Assembly (NCBI GenBank): GCA_033961575.1
Contig: CM066732.1
Span: 51,365,001 to 51,429,000 of the forward strand
DNA from: Aselliscus stoliczkanus
Lineage: Eukaryota > Chordata > Mammalia > Chiroptera > Hipposideridae
Reading direction: 5' to 3'
Length of the DNA: 64,000 nt
Part shown: piece after piece, positions 22,391 to 33,999 of the stretch
Layout: every line of letters begins with the position of its first letter
How positions within the stretch are numbered: position 1 is the first letter of the stretch
Made by a program: the position numbers and the translations under genes
The notes under the pieces: model-generated
Seen by the model: only the letters and a program-made list of their open reading frames with translations
What the model was told of the DNA's origin: nothing
The model's database searches: none

Positions 22391-22479
22391 ACGGAGGGGC
22401 CAGGCTGTCGGAAACACTGGGACGGCAAGACAGCCATGGGACCTGGGAGCCACGACCTCTGGAAAAGACTAGGTCAGGG

Positions 22480-22960
22480 GGCTGACGTCCCATCCTTCCC
22501 GTATGTCTCAGTCCAGGTCTCGGCAGGAAACAGATGGCATCTTCTGAAGGGTAATGGAGGGGAGTTTATGATGGGGCTGTTTACTGGGAAGGGGAACCAG
22601 AACGGAGTGGTGGGCACCCTGACATGAGCACCAGTGGGAAGCCTGAAAGGACAAGGGGACAGAGCAGGTACCAGAAGCAAAGAGGGTGGTGTCTGGAGAA
22701 GCCACCAGCTAGGACCTGTGGCCTGGCAGGATGAGAAGCCGCCTTCTTATCTCCTGCTGGTGCCTCCCACTGGCCAAACCCAAGCACAAGTCCGAGCGCA
22801 GGGGAGTGGGGAAGACGCAGATGGAGACAAGCAGCTACCAGCGCACAGAGCACGAACTGGAGGGCCACCCCATCCATGTGGGACAACCCCTGCCGTGTGC
22901 CAGGCCCGCCAACCGCAGCTTGTGCATGCCCAGGGATGGGAAGCTCACCCCCACCTCCAC
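22480..22960 (+). mobile_element. Old interspersed repeat (family uncertain)
   Basis: 'ggcaggaaacagatggcatc', 'gaggggagtttatgatgggg', 'gggacagagcaggtaccaga' and 'ctcccactggccaaaccca' occur in the order of a common mammalian repeat. It accounts for the first part of the 175-codon open frame at 22731-23258. Confidence 0.55.
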
Positions 22961-23374
22961 CTACAAGCAGCCTGTCCACTTTCGAACGTTCCAAATCTCA
23001 CCTCCTGGCAAAACCAAGTTCAGGGTTTGGGGAGCAGATCACGTGCACACTAGGGAACAGGTGCTAGCTCAGTGTTGGAAGGGCAAGCCTGGGGAGGGCC
23101 AGGGAGGAGCTGGGAAGGCTTGCTTCATCGGTGCGTTGGTTGGCAAACACGGAAACCAAGGTGTCTCCTGCTCATGCCTCTTGGTCTTGAGTTTTCCACC
23201 ATCTCATCAGAATTCTAACAAATGCCATGACCTCATATTACTGATAACCCTTATGTGAAATGGGAGGGGACTGAAGTGCGGTGGGGGAGTCACTTCCCTC
23301 CTCGCTTCCTATTTGTAATGTTGCAGGCTCATGGGAGGGGGCTGAGGGAGGGGCAGTGCATCAGGACACCAGCG

Positions 23375-23480
23375 TTCTCACCCGCTTTGGCAGCTCCCTG
23401 CTTGTGTGACCCTGAACAAACCCTTCCCCGCTCTGGGTCTCAGTTTCCCTATCTTACAGGTAAAGGAGACTTTGATCCAG
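23375..23480 (+). mobile_element. MIR SINE fragment
   Basis: 'gcttgtgtgaccctgaacaa' and 'ctctgggtctcagtttccct' form the MIR core. Confidence 0.8.
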
Positions 23481-23799
23481 CCTAAGGCTCCAACATGGAG
23501 AAGAGCCCCCTTCCTCAGTCTGCAGAATCCCTCCCTCCCCAAGTCCCTTCTATCCAAAAGGGGCCAGTGGCTGCTTCTATTATACGCTGAAAGGTTAAAT
23601 CTTATTCTGTAATTGTGAGACACTCCTGTGAGCATTCTGGATTTTTGCAAAGAGCTTCTTGCGCTTTGTCACATTTGGAATTTTGCAAACAGCTTCCTCT
23701 GTTTGGCCAGCTCAGCCATAGCGTGAGCAGAAAGGATGAGGGAAGACTGGGCCTCCCTGACTCACTTCTCAAGCCAGAGGCTGTCCCACACCCCACCCC

Positions 23800-23930
23800 G
23801 TCCCCTTCCTCCTGTGCTGCAACTGCACAGCTTCAGCAGGATAGTTCACCTCTCTTTGAGCCTCAGTTTCCTCATCTGTAAAATCAGGGTGTTAACAATG
23901 TGTGAGTGACAGCATGACAGCACAGACAAC
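23800..23930 (+). mobile_element. MIR SINE fragment
   Basis: 'ctctctttgagcctcagttt' and 'cctcatctgtaaaatcaggg' are an excellent match to the MIR core. Confidence 0.85.
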
Positions 23931-24329
23931 ATTTGACTTGAGGCCTGGCACGTCGTATGTCCTCCTTTCTGTCCACCAAGAACTGCTGGAGTGCCGGCCT
24001 CACGATCTGCCCTCCTCGAAGGCCCGGCGGGGGGGGGTGTCTTTGGCCGAGCCATATGGTGCTGATGCTTGCCTGTCCAGCCACCGAGAAGGTCCCCAGA
24101 ACTTCCTTCCCACCTACCCTCTCCTCACAGACCAGGAGGGGACATCGTCTCCAGGAGACTATGGAGACGAGGCTGGGAAAGCCTTCTACAAAATACAAAG
24201 GACTGCCTGCTCCCCAGGAATTAAGAAAATACGTTTATCTTTTCATCTATCTATGCCCTTGTCAACCCGAACAGGCTCTAAACTCTTTGAGGGTCGAAAA
24301 TAAAGGCAGGAAGCTAATGTTTGTTGAAC

Positions 24330-24715
24330 ACTGTGGCAGACATTACAAGTGCTCCCCAATATCTGGTTCACTTTTCCTTCCTGGACATACAGAAAACTAT
24401 ACCTCCCAAAGCCCTCCTGCTGGGTGGAGCCAGGGTTTAGCTCTGGCCCATTCATTGAGAGCAAAAGTATCCTGCCCAACTCTTTAGCTCATCTCTTCCT
24501 CTGCCACAGTGAACATGGGGGCGTCTTGTGGGCATGGTAGAACCAGAATATGATCTTCTGGATCATGTGTCACATACGGGGCACAGGTGCCCTGAGATGT
24601 GGCCTGGACTTACCGCAAACTTTATAAGAGTGAAAAATAAACTTCTGTTGCAATAAGCCACTGAGCTTTGGGGGATGTGTGTTACTGCAGCATAGCCTCG
24701 CCTGGACTGACAGGT
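24330..24715 (+). mobile_element. Interspersed repeat with 'AATAAACTTCTGTTG' end (family uncertain)
   Basis: It ends 'gaaaaataaacttctgttgc' then 'aataagccactgagctttgg', the 3' end of a dispersed repeat shared in style with the copies near 10.2 and 34.6 kb. Confidence 0.55.
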
Positions 24716-24729
24716 ACAAGCACAAGCAT

Positions 24730-24890
24730 AGACAAGCATTCTCATAGGCATTATCATCTCACTTGGTCCTCACCACAACTCTCGAGGTAGGTGGTAATAT
24801 TATGTCCACTTTGCAGATCAGGATACAGACTCCAACATGCTAAGTAATTGGCCCAAAGTCAGTAAGACATAGACCTTCGGGGAAAGACAG
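24730..24890 (-). mobile_element. MIR SINE
   Basis: 'attatcatctcacttggtcc', 'tcaccacaactctcgaggta' and 'aagtaattggcccaaagtca' are the reverse of the MIR 3' half and core. Confidence 0.8.
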
Positions 24891-25757
24891 GTGACCATGC
24901 CTCCTGAGCTCTGGGTCTTAACATGTAGGCAGGTTCCATCACCCAGAAAGGGGAAATTTGGGACGCAGGCATGTAAATGACCAGCTCGGTGTAGAAATGC
25001 GCCCGGTCAGTTTGGGGTCTTTGTTGAGTAAATCGTAATCCTTCGAGTGTGGCCGTGCAGAGTCTGGGAAAAAAATGTTCCCAGCTAAAAGTAGCTACAC
25101 CAGAGGGTCCCAGCCAAAGCCCAGCTCTAGGCTGGCAGGCTTCTCGGATGGCCTGGAATTCTGCTGGCCAGGGCTCCACTGGCATGGAAGTATTTACACT
25201 CGCCTCAAATTAGTTCTCCCACGCCTTCCAGAGCCCCAGCCCATATTTGGGATGGAAAAGGGAAAATGATTCCCAGTGGGGATTCAAAAGCATCAGAAAA
25301 ATTCCACAGGAGCCGCAGCCTCCCTCCTCACGGGCCGGGACTCTGAGCAGTCACATCTCTTGGTCCCTTCCTCCTGGACCCTGTGCCCGACACAGCAGCC
25401 AGGCAGGGGATGTGAACCCCCCTGCACCTTAATCCAGAAGGAAGGCGTTTCTGGAAGGACCTACTGTGTGGAGGGCCAGTGCGCCTCCCCAGCCAAATGA
25501 CGCACAAGAAATGAGAAAAGGAAAGATCTAACTTTTGTTTCTCGTGTGCTGAAACTGGGCTTTTTCTTTCTCCCTTGAGAAGGCACGATGTGATTGGATT
25601 GCCTTCAGCTGTGAGGAGCACAAACCCCCAAATAAACGAGTCTTCACGGAAAGAAAAACTCCCAGAAGACCATGCAGTATGTACCCTTTTTATAATGCTC
25701 AAACGCAGGCAAAACAAAGCAGTATGTTGTTTGGTTGCACATTTATATGCGACAAAA

Positions 25758-25794
<37 letters not shown>

Positions 25795-26059
25795 TTTATA
25801 TGAATAATAAACATATGATTCAGGGAAGAACTCATCTGAGGGGCCAAGGGGTAGGATGGTCAGGGGGCCAGTTCAAGGGAAACACATATGGCAGAGTACC
25901 CACGATTGGCAGTGTTCTAGTTTGGGAGGTTTGAGTTGAGTGATGGGTTCACAGGTGTTTGTTATTTTACTAACTATACCAGTGGCACGTCATAAACCAA
26001 GGCTTATGAGTAATCCAGCTCTGTCTACCTGTTAACTTAGATCCACCTTTAAAGGAGGC
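24891..26059. other. Intergenic DNA with one microsatellite
   Basis: Apart from the CA tract at 25760-25792 nothing is recognised. The 153-codon minus frame at 25328-25789 starts inside that CA tract and is not a gene. Confidence 0.5.
25760..25792. repeat. (CA)n microsatellite
   Basis: About 33 bp of uninterrupted CA. Confidence 0.97.
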
Positions 26060-26300
26060 CTAAATAACAGTCATCACTTATATTTCATTCCCTAAGTGCC
26101 AGGCCCTTGTAAGCCCTTCACATATGCAAACACACTTACACCTCACAGCAGCCTTTGAGGTGGCTCTTATTTTGTATCCATTTTACAGGTGAGGAAACTG
26201 AGGCAAGTGAGGTGAAGCATCTTGCCCAGGGTCACACAGCTAGTAAGTGGCAGGTAGTCAGGCTTTAGAGACCTGGGTTTGGCCGCAGCACTCATAAGGA
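26060..26300 (-). mobile_element. MIR SINE, near full length
   Basis: 'ccattttacaggtgaggaaa', 'ctgaggcaagtgaggtgaag', 'cccagggtcacacagctagt' and 'gagacctgggtttggccgca' give one of the best-preserved MIRs here. Confidence 0.92.
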
Positions 26301-28476
26301 TGCTAATGACCTTATCTAACTATGAACCCAGAGCCAGACATCTTGTAGGGTGGATTAGTCCTGAGGTTTAGTGACATCATCAACAAAGCCATCGTCACCA
26401 TGGCGACCATGTCCCCCCATCCCAGGTTGCATTGTTCTTGCAGCATTTCCTCTCATGCTGCTTTTCATTGATGAGGAAATCCTTTTCTAACTTTTGAGGC
26501 TTCCCTTCAGGGCCACTGACCCAGCTGTGTCCCATGCCGAGACCAAACCAATCATTGGCCTCCATAATGGGTTCAGAACACCCATAATTCACCCTGAAAC
26601 TGCAGGGTAGGTGGAAATTGCTGATGGGGGCAGAGGGCGGGGCATGCAGCCTAGAGTGTTTGCCTCTACCACTGTTTGGGGTCCCCCTGTAAGGTCTCTG
26701 AGAGGAAAAGATGGGTGATTCCACTTGGTCTGTGAGCTCCCTGGACAGAAAACATATCCAAGTCATCCTACGCTCCCTTCCCCCGCATCTAGTCAAGACC
26801 CATCAAATAGAGGCACCAGCTGCCCTGGAGGGGTCAGTCCTAGGGCCTGCTGTGCTCACAGACCCTTTTTGAGGGAAGAGGGGACAGATTGTCCCTGGAG
26901 CCCAGATGACTGATGTCTGTCCCACCCTGCTTCTGGCCCAGATGACTGGACGAGAGTTGACCTCCTGACATAAGGGAAGTTATGTCATACATCAGCCGAT
27001 ATCCTATTTTACATCTTACTACAAAGATCTCCCCAGTGGGATGGTGGTGGTTTAATGGGTGCCTGTACCCAGATTCCCCAGGAAGCCAAGCTTCCCTACT
27101 AATGCTGGAGCATCAGATACAACCCCAGGAAACAAGACTGAGCGGAAAAGGGAAGTGAGGCACGAAAACAGAGCACAGTGGGTCCCCCTTCAGAAGTGAA
27201 GGCCTGACTCCACCAGCTCCGGCGGGTGCTGATGGCAGAAGGAATTGCCTTCTCCGAAGCCACGTAGCCGAAGGTCATGCCCCCTTCCTGGAACAGCCCA
27301 TCAGAGAGATGGTTGACCAGCACAGAGACAAAGGCCCGACCTCTCCCCCAACTCAGAACCACTCGGAAGAGCCATGCCAGCGTCAGGATGCCCACGGAGA
27401 CTATGTCACAACACACTTTTCCCTTTGCCCAGCACTGCTTCTATCCTGCCCACCCACAGGCAGTGACCCCAAGAGCATCCCTTCATTAAACCTCCATCCC
27501 AGACACTGCTTCCCAGGGAACCCAGAGGGATGGAGGGAAGGCACCGCTCAAATGTGAGCACGTCCTCGCTGGCCCAGCTTCCTGAGAAAAGCCAGTGGGC
27601 TCACCAGCTCTGTGGAGATGTGACCACCTCCGCAGAGGACACGTGGCAGCACCGTGCCTCAGAAGCGTCTATGGGAGTGAGGACAGGTGGGAAACTTCCA
27701 TCTCCTGACTGACTTCGCCTCACAGGATGGTCACTCCTCTGTGTATTACTTGCCCCCCACCCCCCAAGGCAGCTGCCGGAGCCTCCATAGGCCCCACCAG
27801 ATCGACCCCACGCGCCGGGGCTGCCCCTCAGCCCCCTGAGCTTTGTCCCCAGGGAAGCTGAGATGGACAACGGTGCTAAGAGATAACATGACAGAGTTGG
27901 CAGCCAGGGCTTTATGACCAAAAGAAGCAGCACAAACCATTGCTGGGGCCACTCTGGCTGGGGACAGAGCTAGGGGCTGAGGCCCAGGAGCCGACGAGGC
28001 CTTACAGCCCTGGTCAAGGTCAGCACACCGGGCCGATCTGATTCTCCTCTTCGGGCCTGGGAAGCATAAGGACAAAGTCTATGAAGAGCAGGAATAGACA
28101 CTGAGAAGCTGGGAGACGAAAGGAGTCATAGGGGCCATGACAGAAGAGGACTTGAGTCTGAAATTAGGAGAATGCTGACGTGAGGTGGAGAGAAAGCCGA
28201 CAGAGCACAGTGGGGGCTCCACGGGCAGCAGGGGAGCACCTCCAGGCTGTTCCCTCTGAGCTGAGCACCCCGTGCTCCATGCTGAGAGGACAGCAAGGCA
28301 GCTCTGTGGAGACAGCTGCCTGACACTGTAAATGCCCTTCCAGTCCCAGGGAGCTTGGTGTAGCAGTGACCGTCCCAATTCTTGGATGATTTTATCTAGG
28401 TAACTTACGGGGCTCTATTCCTTGTGGCTGGAACCACCCCATGCAGGGAGCAGGGGAATTCCCGAGATTCCACCCC
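26301..28476. other. Longest stretch with no recognised element (about 2.2 kb)
   Basis: No repeat, exon-like or motif-dense region is obvious. The frames at 26395-26796 (minus, 133 codons) and 27601-27933 (minus, 110 codons) lack any recognisable domain. Fast-evolving unique DNA or very old repeats could look the same. Confidence 0.45.
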
Positions 28477-28523
28477 CTACAGTTTAGATATATTACAATT
28501 TTATTTGTCAATTATACCTCAGT
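28477..28523 (+). repeat. 47-bp copy of an L1 3' end, identical to 29509-29555
   Basis: It starts CTACAGTTTAGATATATTAC and ends AATTATACCTCAGT, and is identical over 47 bases to the distal L1 3' end 1,032 bp downstream. Upstream and downstream flanks are unrelated to L1, so this is an isolated duplicate. Confidence 0.9.
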
Positions 28524-28784
28524 GAGAGCCAAGCACCAGATTTAGGCTGGATGGTTACGGAAAGAGACTCTCGCTCTGGAGAATGTGGGGCGAAGCTGCT
28601 CATCCAAGGATTTCTTCCCCTGTTTTGATGACATGAGTTGGCCCTGAAACAGCTGGGGCTACGTGGGAGCAGAGATCCCAGAAGCCTAAGGATGAAGCCA
28701 ACGCAATGGCAGGTGGGATGACAAGACCCTCAGGCAGAGAGAAGCCAGGCCTGAGCCTTCCCATCTGCTTCCCATCTCCCTTCC

Positions 28785-29038
28785 TAACCCTCGTACACTG
28801 TTGGTGGGAATGCCAATGGGTGCAGGCACTATGGAAAACAGTATGGCGGTTCCTCAAGAAATAAAAAATAGAACTACCTTATGACCCAGCAACCTCACTT
28901 CTGGGTATCTATCCAGAGGAAATGAAGTCCCGATCTTGAAGAGCTATCTGCACCCCATTGCAGCATTATTCACATTAGCCAAGACATGGAAACAAGCTAA
29001 GTTTCGGTCGATCAATGGATGAATGGGTAAAGAAATTA

Positions 29039-29081
<43 letters not shown>

Positions 29082-29570
29082 TCAGCCTTTAAAAAGGAAG
29101 AAATTCTGCCTTTTGCAACAACATGGATGAACTTGGATGGCATGCTAAGTGAAATAAGCCAAACAGAGAAAGACAAGTACTACATGGTATAATATGTGGA
29201 ATCCGCAAAAAAGTCAAACTTATAGAAAGTAGAATGATAGTTGTGGAGGGTTGGGGCAGGGGGGAATGGGGAGATGTTGGTCCAAGGATACAAATATCCA
29301 GTTATAAGATGCATAAGTTCTGAGGGTCTCACGTATAGCACAGTGGCTCTGATGGACAATAATGTATTGTTATACTTGAAATTTGCTAAGAAAGTAGATT
29401 GCAAGCATTCTCACTAGAAAAAAAAAAGATAACCATGTGAGGTAATGGGTGTATTAATTAATTAAATGTGGAGAATCCTTTCACAACATAAAAATAAATC
29501 ATCACATTCTACAGTTTAGATATATTACAATTTTATTTGTCAATTATACCTCAGTAAAGCTAGGGGGAAA
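28785..29570 (+). mobile_element. L1M LINE, ORF2 end to 3' end
   Basis: 'gttggtgggaatgccaatgg', 'aactaccttatgacccagca', 'gaacttggatggcatgctaa', 'gtgaaataagccaaacagag' and the terminal 'ttgtcaattatacctcagta' run in order. The copy is truncated at its 5' side and full of stops. Confidence 0.92.
29035..29077. repeat. (ATT)n microsatellite inside an L1
   Basis: It lies exactly where the L1 has a native 'tattattcagcc' motif, so it probably grew from that seed. Confidence 0.93.
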
Positions 29571-29644
29571 ATATTACCCTTCCTTAGTACCTATCTTTTA
29601 GGGTCCTGCTAGGAGATTAAAACCAAGCAACAAATAAACAATCT

Positions 29645-29982
29645 GATTTAATTTTTAAAAAGAATGAGCAAAGGACTTGAATAGACATTTCTCCAAAGAA
29701 GATAGATGAATAGCCAATAAGTATTGCAAAGCAGCTTACCATCACTAATCATTAGGGAAATGCAAGTCAAAACCACAAATGACATATGACTTAATACTCA
29801 TTAGGATGGCTATTATCAAACCAAAACAAAACAAGTGTGATGAGGATGTGACGAAATTGGAACCCTTTTACATTGCTGTTGGCAATGTACAATGGTTCAG
29901 CTGTTGTAGAAGATGGAATGCAATTCCTCAAAAATTAAACATAGAATTACCAAAAGAAAAAGAGAGAGAGAGAGAGAGAACC

Positions 29983-30021
<39 letters not shown>

Positions 30022-30570
30022 ATTATCATGAGATCCAGCAATTCTGCTCCTGGGTATATACCCAACAGAAGGGAATGCAGGGACTCAAATGATATTTGCA
30101 CACCCAAATTCACAGCAGCATTACTCACAGGAGCCAAATGTGGAAGTGAGCCAAGTGTCCTTCAACAGGCGAACAGATAAACAAAATGTGGTCCGTCCAT
30201 ACAATGGACTATTATTCAGTCCTTAAAAAGAAAGAAATTCTGACACAGGCTACACCATGAAGACATAATGCCAAGTGAAATAAGCCAATCACTAAAAGAC
30301 AAACACTGTGTGAATCCATGTATATGAGGTTCCTGGAGTATCAAAACTCAAACACAGAAAGGAGAATGGTGGTTTCCAAGGGGTGAGGGCGAGGGGGGTA
30401 AGAATCGAGTCAGTTTTAATGGGGACCAAGTTTCAGCTGGGTAAGATGAAAAAGTTCTGGAGATGGATGAAAATAATGGTTGCACAACAAATATAAATAT
30501 ATTTAATACCACAGAACTGTACGCTTAAAAAGGGTTAAAATGGCACGTTTTATGCGTATTATACCACACA
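29645..30570 (+). mobile_element. L1M LINE, ORF2 end to 3' UTR (second copy)
   Basis: 'gaatagacatttctccaaag', 'aatcattagggaaatgcaag', 'tgctcctgggtatataccca', 'ccttcaacaggcgaacagat', 'gtgaaataagccaatcacta' and 'ataccacagaactgtacgct' follow L1 order. It is in the same direction as the copy just upstream, but a separate insertion, since the same ORF2 end region is repeated. Confidence 0.92.
29960..30020. repeat. (GA)n microsatellite inside an L1
   Basis: GA dinucleotides with CC and AA interruptions, grown from an 'accaaaagaaaaag' stretch of the L1. Confidence 0.93.
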
Positions 30571-31284
30571 CGCGCACGCACGTGTGCGACTTGACTGGTC
30601 AAGAGTGAGAGCTTGTAGGAACCATGAGACCACTGGAACCCTCACTCACTGTGTAGATGAGACTCACTGGAGAATGACCTTGTTCCAGGGACCCAGCAGT
30701 GACATCAGGGGCAGGAGGAGACTTCCGGTGTGCCAACACTCAGGCCTCCAGCACTGGCCCTCCCACGCAAGCACTGTGCCCAGATCCCAGGTGCATCTCT
30801 CCACCCCGGGCCCAGCTCTTCCGAAGGTCCTGAGATCTACCCCCAGGACGACTGAGCCACATCTGCGTATAGAAAGGGGCAGGCTTAGGGGACTGACAAC
30901 TCTGGGGCTACAGAAACACAGCCCAAGCTTCATCGGCGGATTCCTTCAAGTCAAAAACCTTGGAAATTCCCATTTTGCAGTCCTGACCATCAATCCCTCC
31001 TGGCAGCTTGATAGCAGTTCACTGAGGAGCTTCATGGATTTCATGTCTCTCCCGCCCATCTATGTCTGACTTTCAGCAACTCTCTCCAGCCTGAACCCTC
31101 CAAGATGGCCTATTTTCAGGGCCTTACTCCCAGCATCCCTCTGACATCTAGACAGGGATGGTAAACACTTGGTCCACGTGCCACTACGCCCGCTCCAGTG
31201 CACATAGTAGGCATCACTAATCGCTCTAGAGCCTGTTCCCTACCGAGCAAGATAAAGGCCTCAGAGTCAGACTTCAGAGCGCCA
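30571..31284. other. Intergenic DNA, nothing recognised
   Basis: A short CA/CG tract at 30565-30585 ends the L1. The following 161-codon plus frame (30584-31069) has no recognisable domain. Confidence 0.5.
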
Positions 31285-31455
31285 CTGTCCGACCACTCAG
31301 CATTGGCCCTTGAGGGAACATTATTTGCCAGCTATCATCTATAGCAACCGACCACACTCCAAGATCTAGGGAAGATCACTTCTCTCTAGGCCTCGATGTC
31401 TTCACCTATAATAGGAAAGGATTTTTATGTCCCTGCCAGTTCTGTGATCCAGTGA
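31285..31455 (+). mobile_element. MIR SINE, strongly decayed
   Basis: 'gaagatcacttctctctagg' and 'cctcgatgtcttcacctata' resemble the core, and 'gtccctgccagttctgtgat' the downstream part. The match is weak. Confidence 0.4.
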
Positions 31456-31829
31456 ATTCTATAATAGTGGACTGGACAGTTCTATCTTGTGGAAGGGAAA
31501 TTCTGTTGGTTTCAAAAGAAATTCCATGGTGTTTTTAATATACTTTTTGGCAACAGATATGCCCTCCCTATTTTATTTGCATCAGAGAGGTCATGAAGCC
31601 AGACATCGGGAGCTGATTGTGCTCCTGGCCAGCTATGTCACCAGTGCCCTCTGGGGGCCATTTCCCACTTCCTGGAAGGCCCCAGAGCCAAGAGAGTCCT
31701 CATGCTTCTCTTCCAAGTGGGATACTCCCACCCCGCCCTCCCCCTCCCAGAAAGAGAGAGCGCGGGTTAACATTACGATCCCTTACACTGACCCCCACCT
31801 GTCCTGTCCCCTGTCCTGGGAGGGCAGCT

Positions 31830-32110
31830 AGGTCCCTCCCTGGGGCCGAGGCAGCCTTTTGCCTTTGCCTGCCAGCCAGCAGGCTGCCCTCTCCACCCCA
31901 TTCTCCACCCCACCCTCCTCCAGCCAGAGGGGAAGCATCAGAGGGAGGGGAGACGACAGGGCCGCCCACTTGCCACCAAGTACTATAAAAGAGAGAGCAT
32001 TAAATCTTGGCCTCCACCAGGGAACTGCCTTAATTAGGGTGGCGCCGAACAGGACGCCATAATTAACTGCGTGTCTGTGTTTCCATCCCAAACACGCATT
32101 TCCAGAGCTT
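31830..32110. promoter_or_regulatory. Candidate conserved non-coding element with paired TAATTA-type sites
   Basis: TATAAAA is at 31984-31990, TAATTAG at 32031-32037 and TAATTA at 32060-32065, the last two 29 bp apart in otherwise non-AT-rich DNA. A GGCGCC palindrome lies between them. No repeat family fits. Homeodomain proteins bind TAATTA, but enhancer activity here is inference. Confidence 0.33.
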
Positions 32111-32389
32111 TGTGATCCAGTCTTCTAAGAGGAGCTCAGCCAGAAACTCAGGCCCAGCAGCCCCAGAGGGGAGGGATGGTTGGTTTTCTTCTGCTCCGTC
32201 CTCTCACAGCCCTGCTCAGGGTGAGTCTCTGCAAGTGGGAGCCTTGGGTCCTTCCTATAAGGGTGTTACTTATGGACTCAGAGCTACCATCTCTGCCTGG
32301 TCCCCAAAACCAGGGAAACCCAAAGGTTTGGTGTCAGTGCAGGTGAATATCTGTTAGTTTTACTTGGACAACAACCATTATTCCAGGAA

Positions 32390-32830
32390 CTTACATTTTC
32401 TTTGGGGAAACAACCTCAGCCACCTGTAGGTCTAGGGCTATCCCATGATCTAGGTTGGCCAATCAGAGTGTTCATCTCCTGGCCACAGTGATTGGTTCAG
32501 GGTTGGTCATGTGACAGATGATGGGCCAATAAGAGTCTGGATGGAATTATTGGGAAATGGGTATTTGCTTTCCACTGGGATGCCAAGCTGATAGGATGTC
32601 AGCCTGGAGCTGTTGGGGACCATACATGCCACCTCGTGGGGAGGGTCTGCTTGAGAATGAGGCCAAATTGAAGAAAGCTTTAAAAAAAGGAGGGTGCCAG
32701 AGAGAGGGAGGGAGGGAGGGACCTAATGGCATCCTGTAAGCAATTGAATCCAGCCATACCTGAAGCAAATACTCCCACAGACTTTTTAATTATAGGAGAG
32801 GTAGTAAATTCCCCATTTTGTTTATGTGGC
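32390..32830. mobile_element. Old interspersed repeat carrying four CCAAT boxes (family uncertain)
   Basis: CCAAT/ATTGG motifs occur at 32459, 32491 (reverse), 32526 and 32549 (reverse). The end 'gaatccagccatacctgaag' followed by 'ttttaattataggagaggta' is typical of a dispersed repeat 3' end. A GGGA simple stretch sits at 32700-32720. CCAAT in both orientations could bind NF-Y, as in many LTRs. Confidence 0.5.
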
Positions 32831-33284
32831 TGTGAACTGAGTGTGCATTGTCATTGCAATGCAGGGGTTTAGAGTCTGTGGAAGCAGGCAGCTGTGTCTC
32901 TTACCATCCTTGCTCTCACTCATCAGGTATTTAGGCCACAGCCCACTGCGGCCCCTCAGAGCCAACTCAGCCTCATGAGCCCCAGACTTGTGGTGCCTCT
33001 CACGGCCAGTCCTCCACTCCTTCAGCACAGGGGCTGGCCCTGGGCCTGCCCGCCTCCTCCTGGGACAGTTTTCTATCAGAGGCCTGGTGTGCCTATCCTG
33101 GCCCCTGTCTTGTTTGGAGGCCACCCTTGTCCACTTAGACAGGTTTTAATAACCTGGAATGTCACGAAGGTGGTCCTCTTAGGAAACACCCAGAGTGTTG
33201 TACAAAATTTTCCACATTTTTCACATTAATCTTCAAGCTCTGCATGGTCTATCTCTAAAATATTGTTAAGTTCTCACCAGCTTA

Positions 33285-33285
<1 letters not shown>

Positions 33286-33330
<45 letters not shown>
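33286..33330. repeat. (CA)n microsatellite
   Basis: About 45 bp of uninterrupted CA. Confidence 0.97.
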
Positions 33331-33384
33331 GTCAGGAATGACTCAGATGCTGAATTCCTTGCTTTGCAACTTCTCTGCTCTGCA

Positions 33385-33500
33385 TCTCTGAGCATTTAGT
33401 TTACCAACTCTGTGCCTCTGCTTCTTTATTTGTAAGAAGAAGGTAATGATGCTTATGCCTTAGGATTGCTGAGGATTGAGATGATGAGTATAAAGTCACT
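33385..33500 (+). mobile_element. MIR SINE
   Basis: 'ccaactctgtgcctctgctt', 'ctttatttgtaagaagaagg' and 'ggattgctgaggattgagat' match core and downstream parts. Confidence 0.75.
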
Positions 33501-33594
33501 CATTGACAAGACTCAGAAATTTTCAGTCGTCTCATTATTATATCTCAGCCTTTGTACCGTGTTTCAAAGCCTGCAGAGTGCCTGGACTCCATTT

Positions 33595-33735
33595 CATCAT
33601 CTGAGATCCATGGTACTCTAGGAAGTCGGTGAGGCAAGGTATGCTCCATATTACAGGTGGGGCAACTGAGGGCCAAAGAGGCCAAGTGACTCGGCCAAGG
33701 TCACAGAGGTAACTCCAAACCAGTTCTGGTAGTCA
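33595..33735 (-). mobile_element. MIR SINE
   Basis: 'ccatattacaggtggggcaa', 'ctgagggccaaagaggccaa' and 'ggccaaggtcacagaggtaa' form a reverse core. Confidence 0.85.
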
Positions 33736-33999
33736 GGCCCTAAAGTTCCATGCCCACGGCCCCTTCAAGTTCACAGTGCCTCCTGACCTTCATCAGTGTG
33801 ACCCGGATTGCTCGGCTACCAAACGGTACCATGGTACGTTTTATATGAATCAGGTCTAGGCCCTTGGTCCTCACACAGCCAGGAGCGGGGAGGGATGAGC
33901 CTCTTCAAGCTCATAGCCCGTGAAGGGAAGGACCTTCTTACAGAACCCACGTAAGGAGAGACCTCCCGAGGCTGCAAACCCAGAATATAGACGTTTAAA

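Noticed and set aside
22731..23258. 175-codon plus-strand open frame
   Set aside because: Its first half lies inside an old interspersed repeat, and the rest shows no domain or splice signals.
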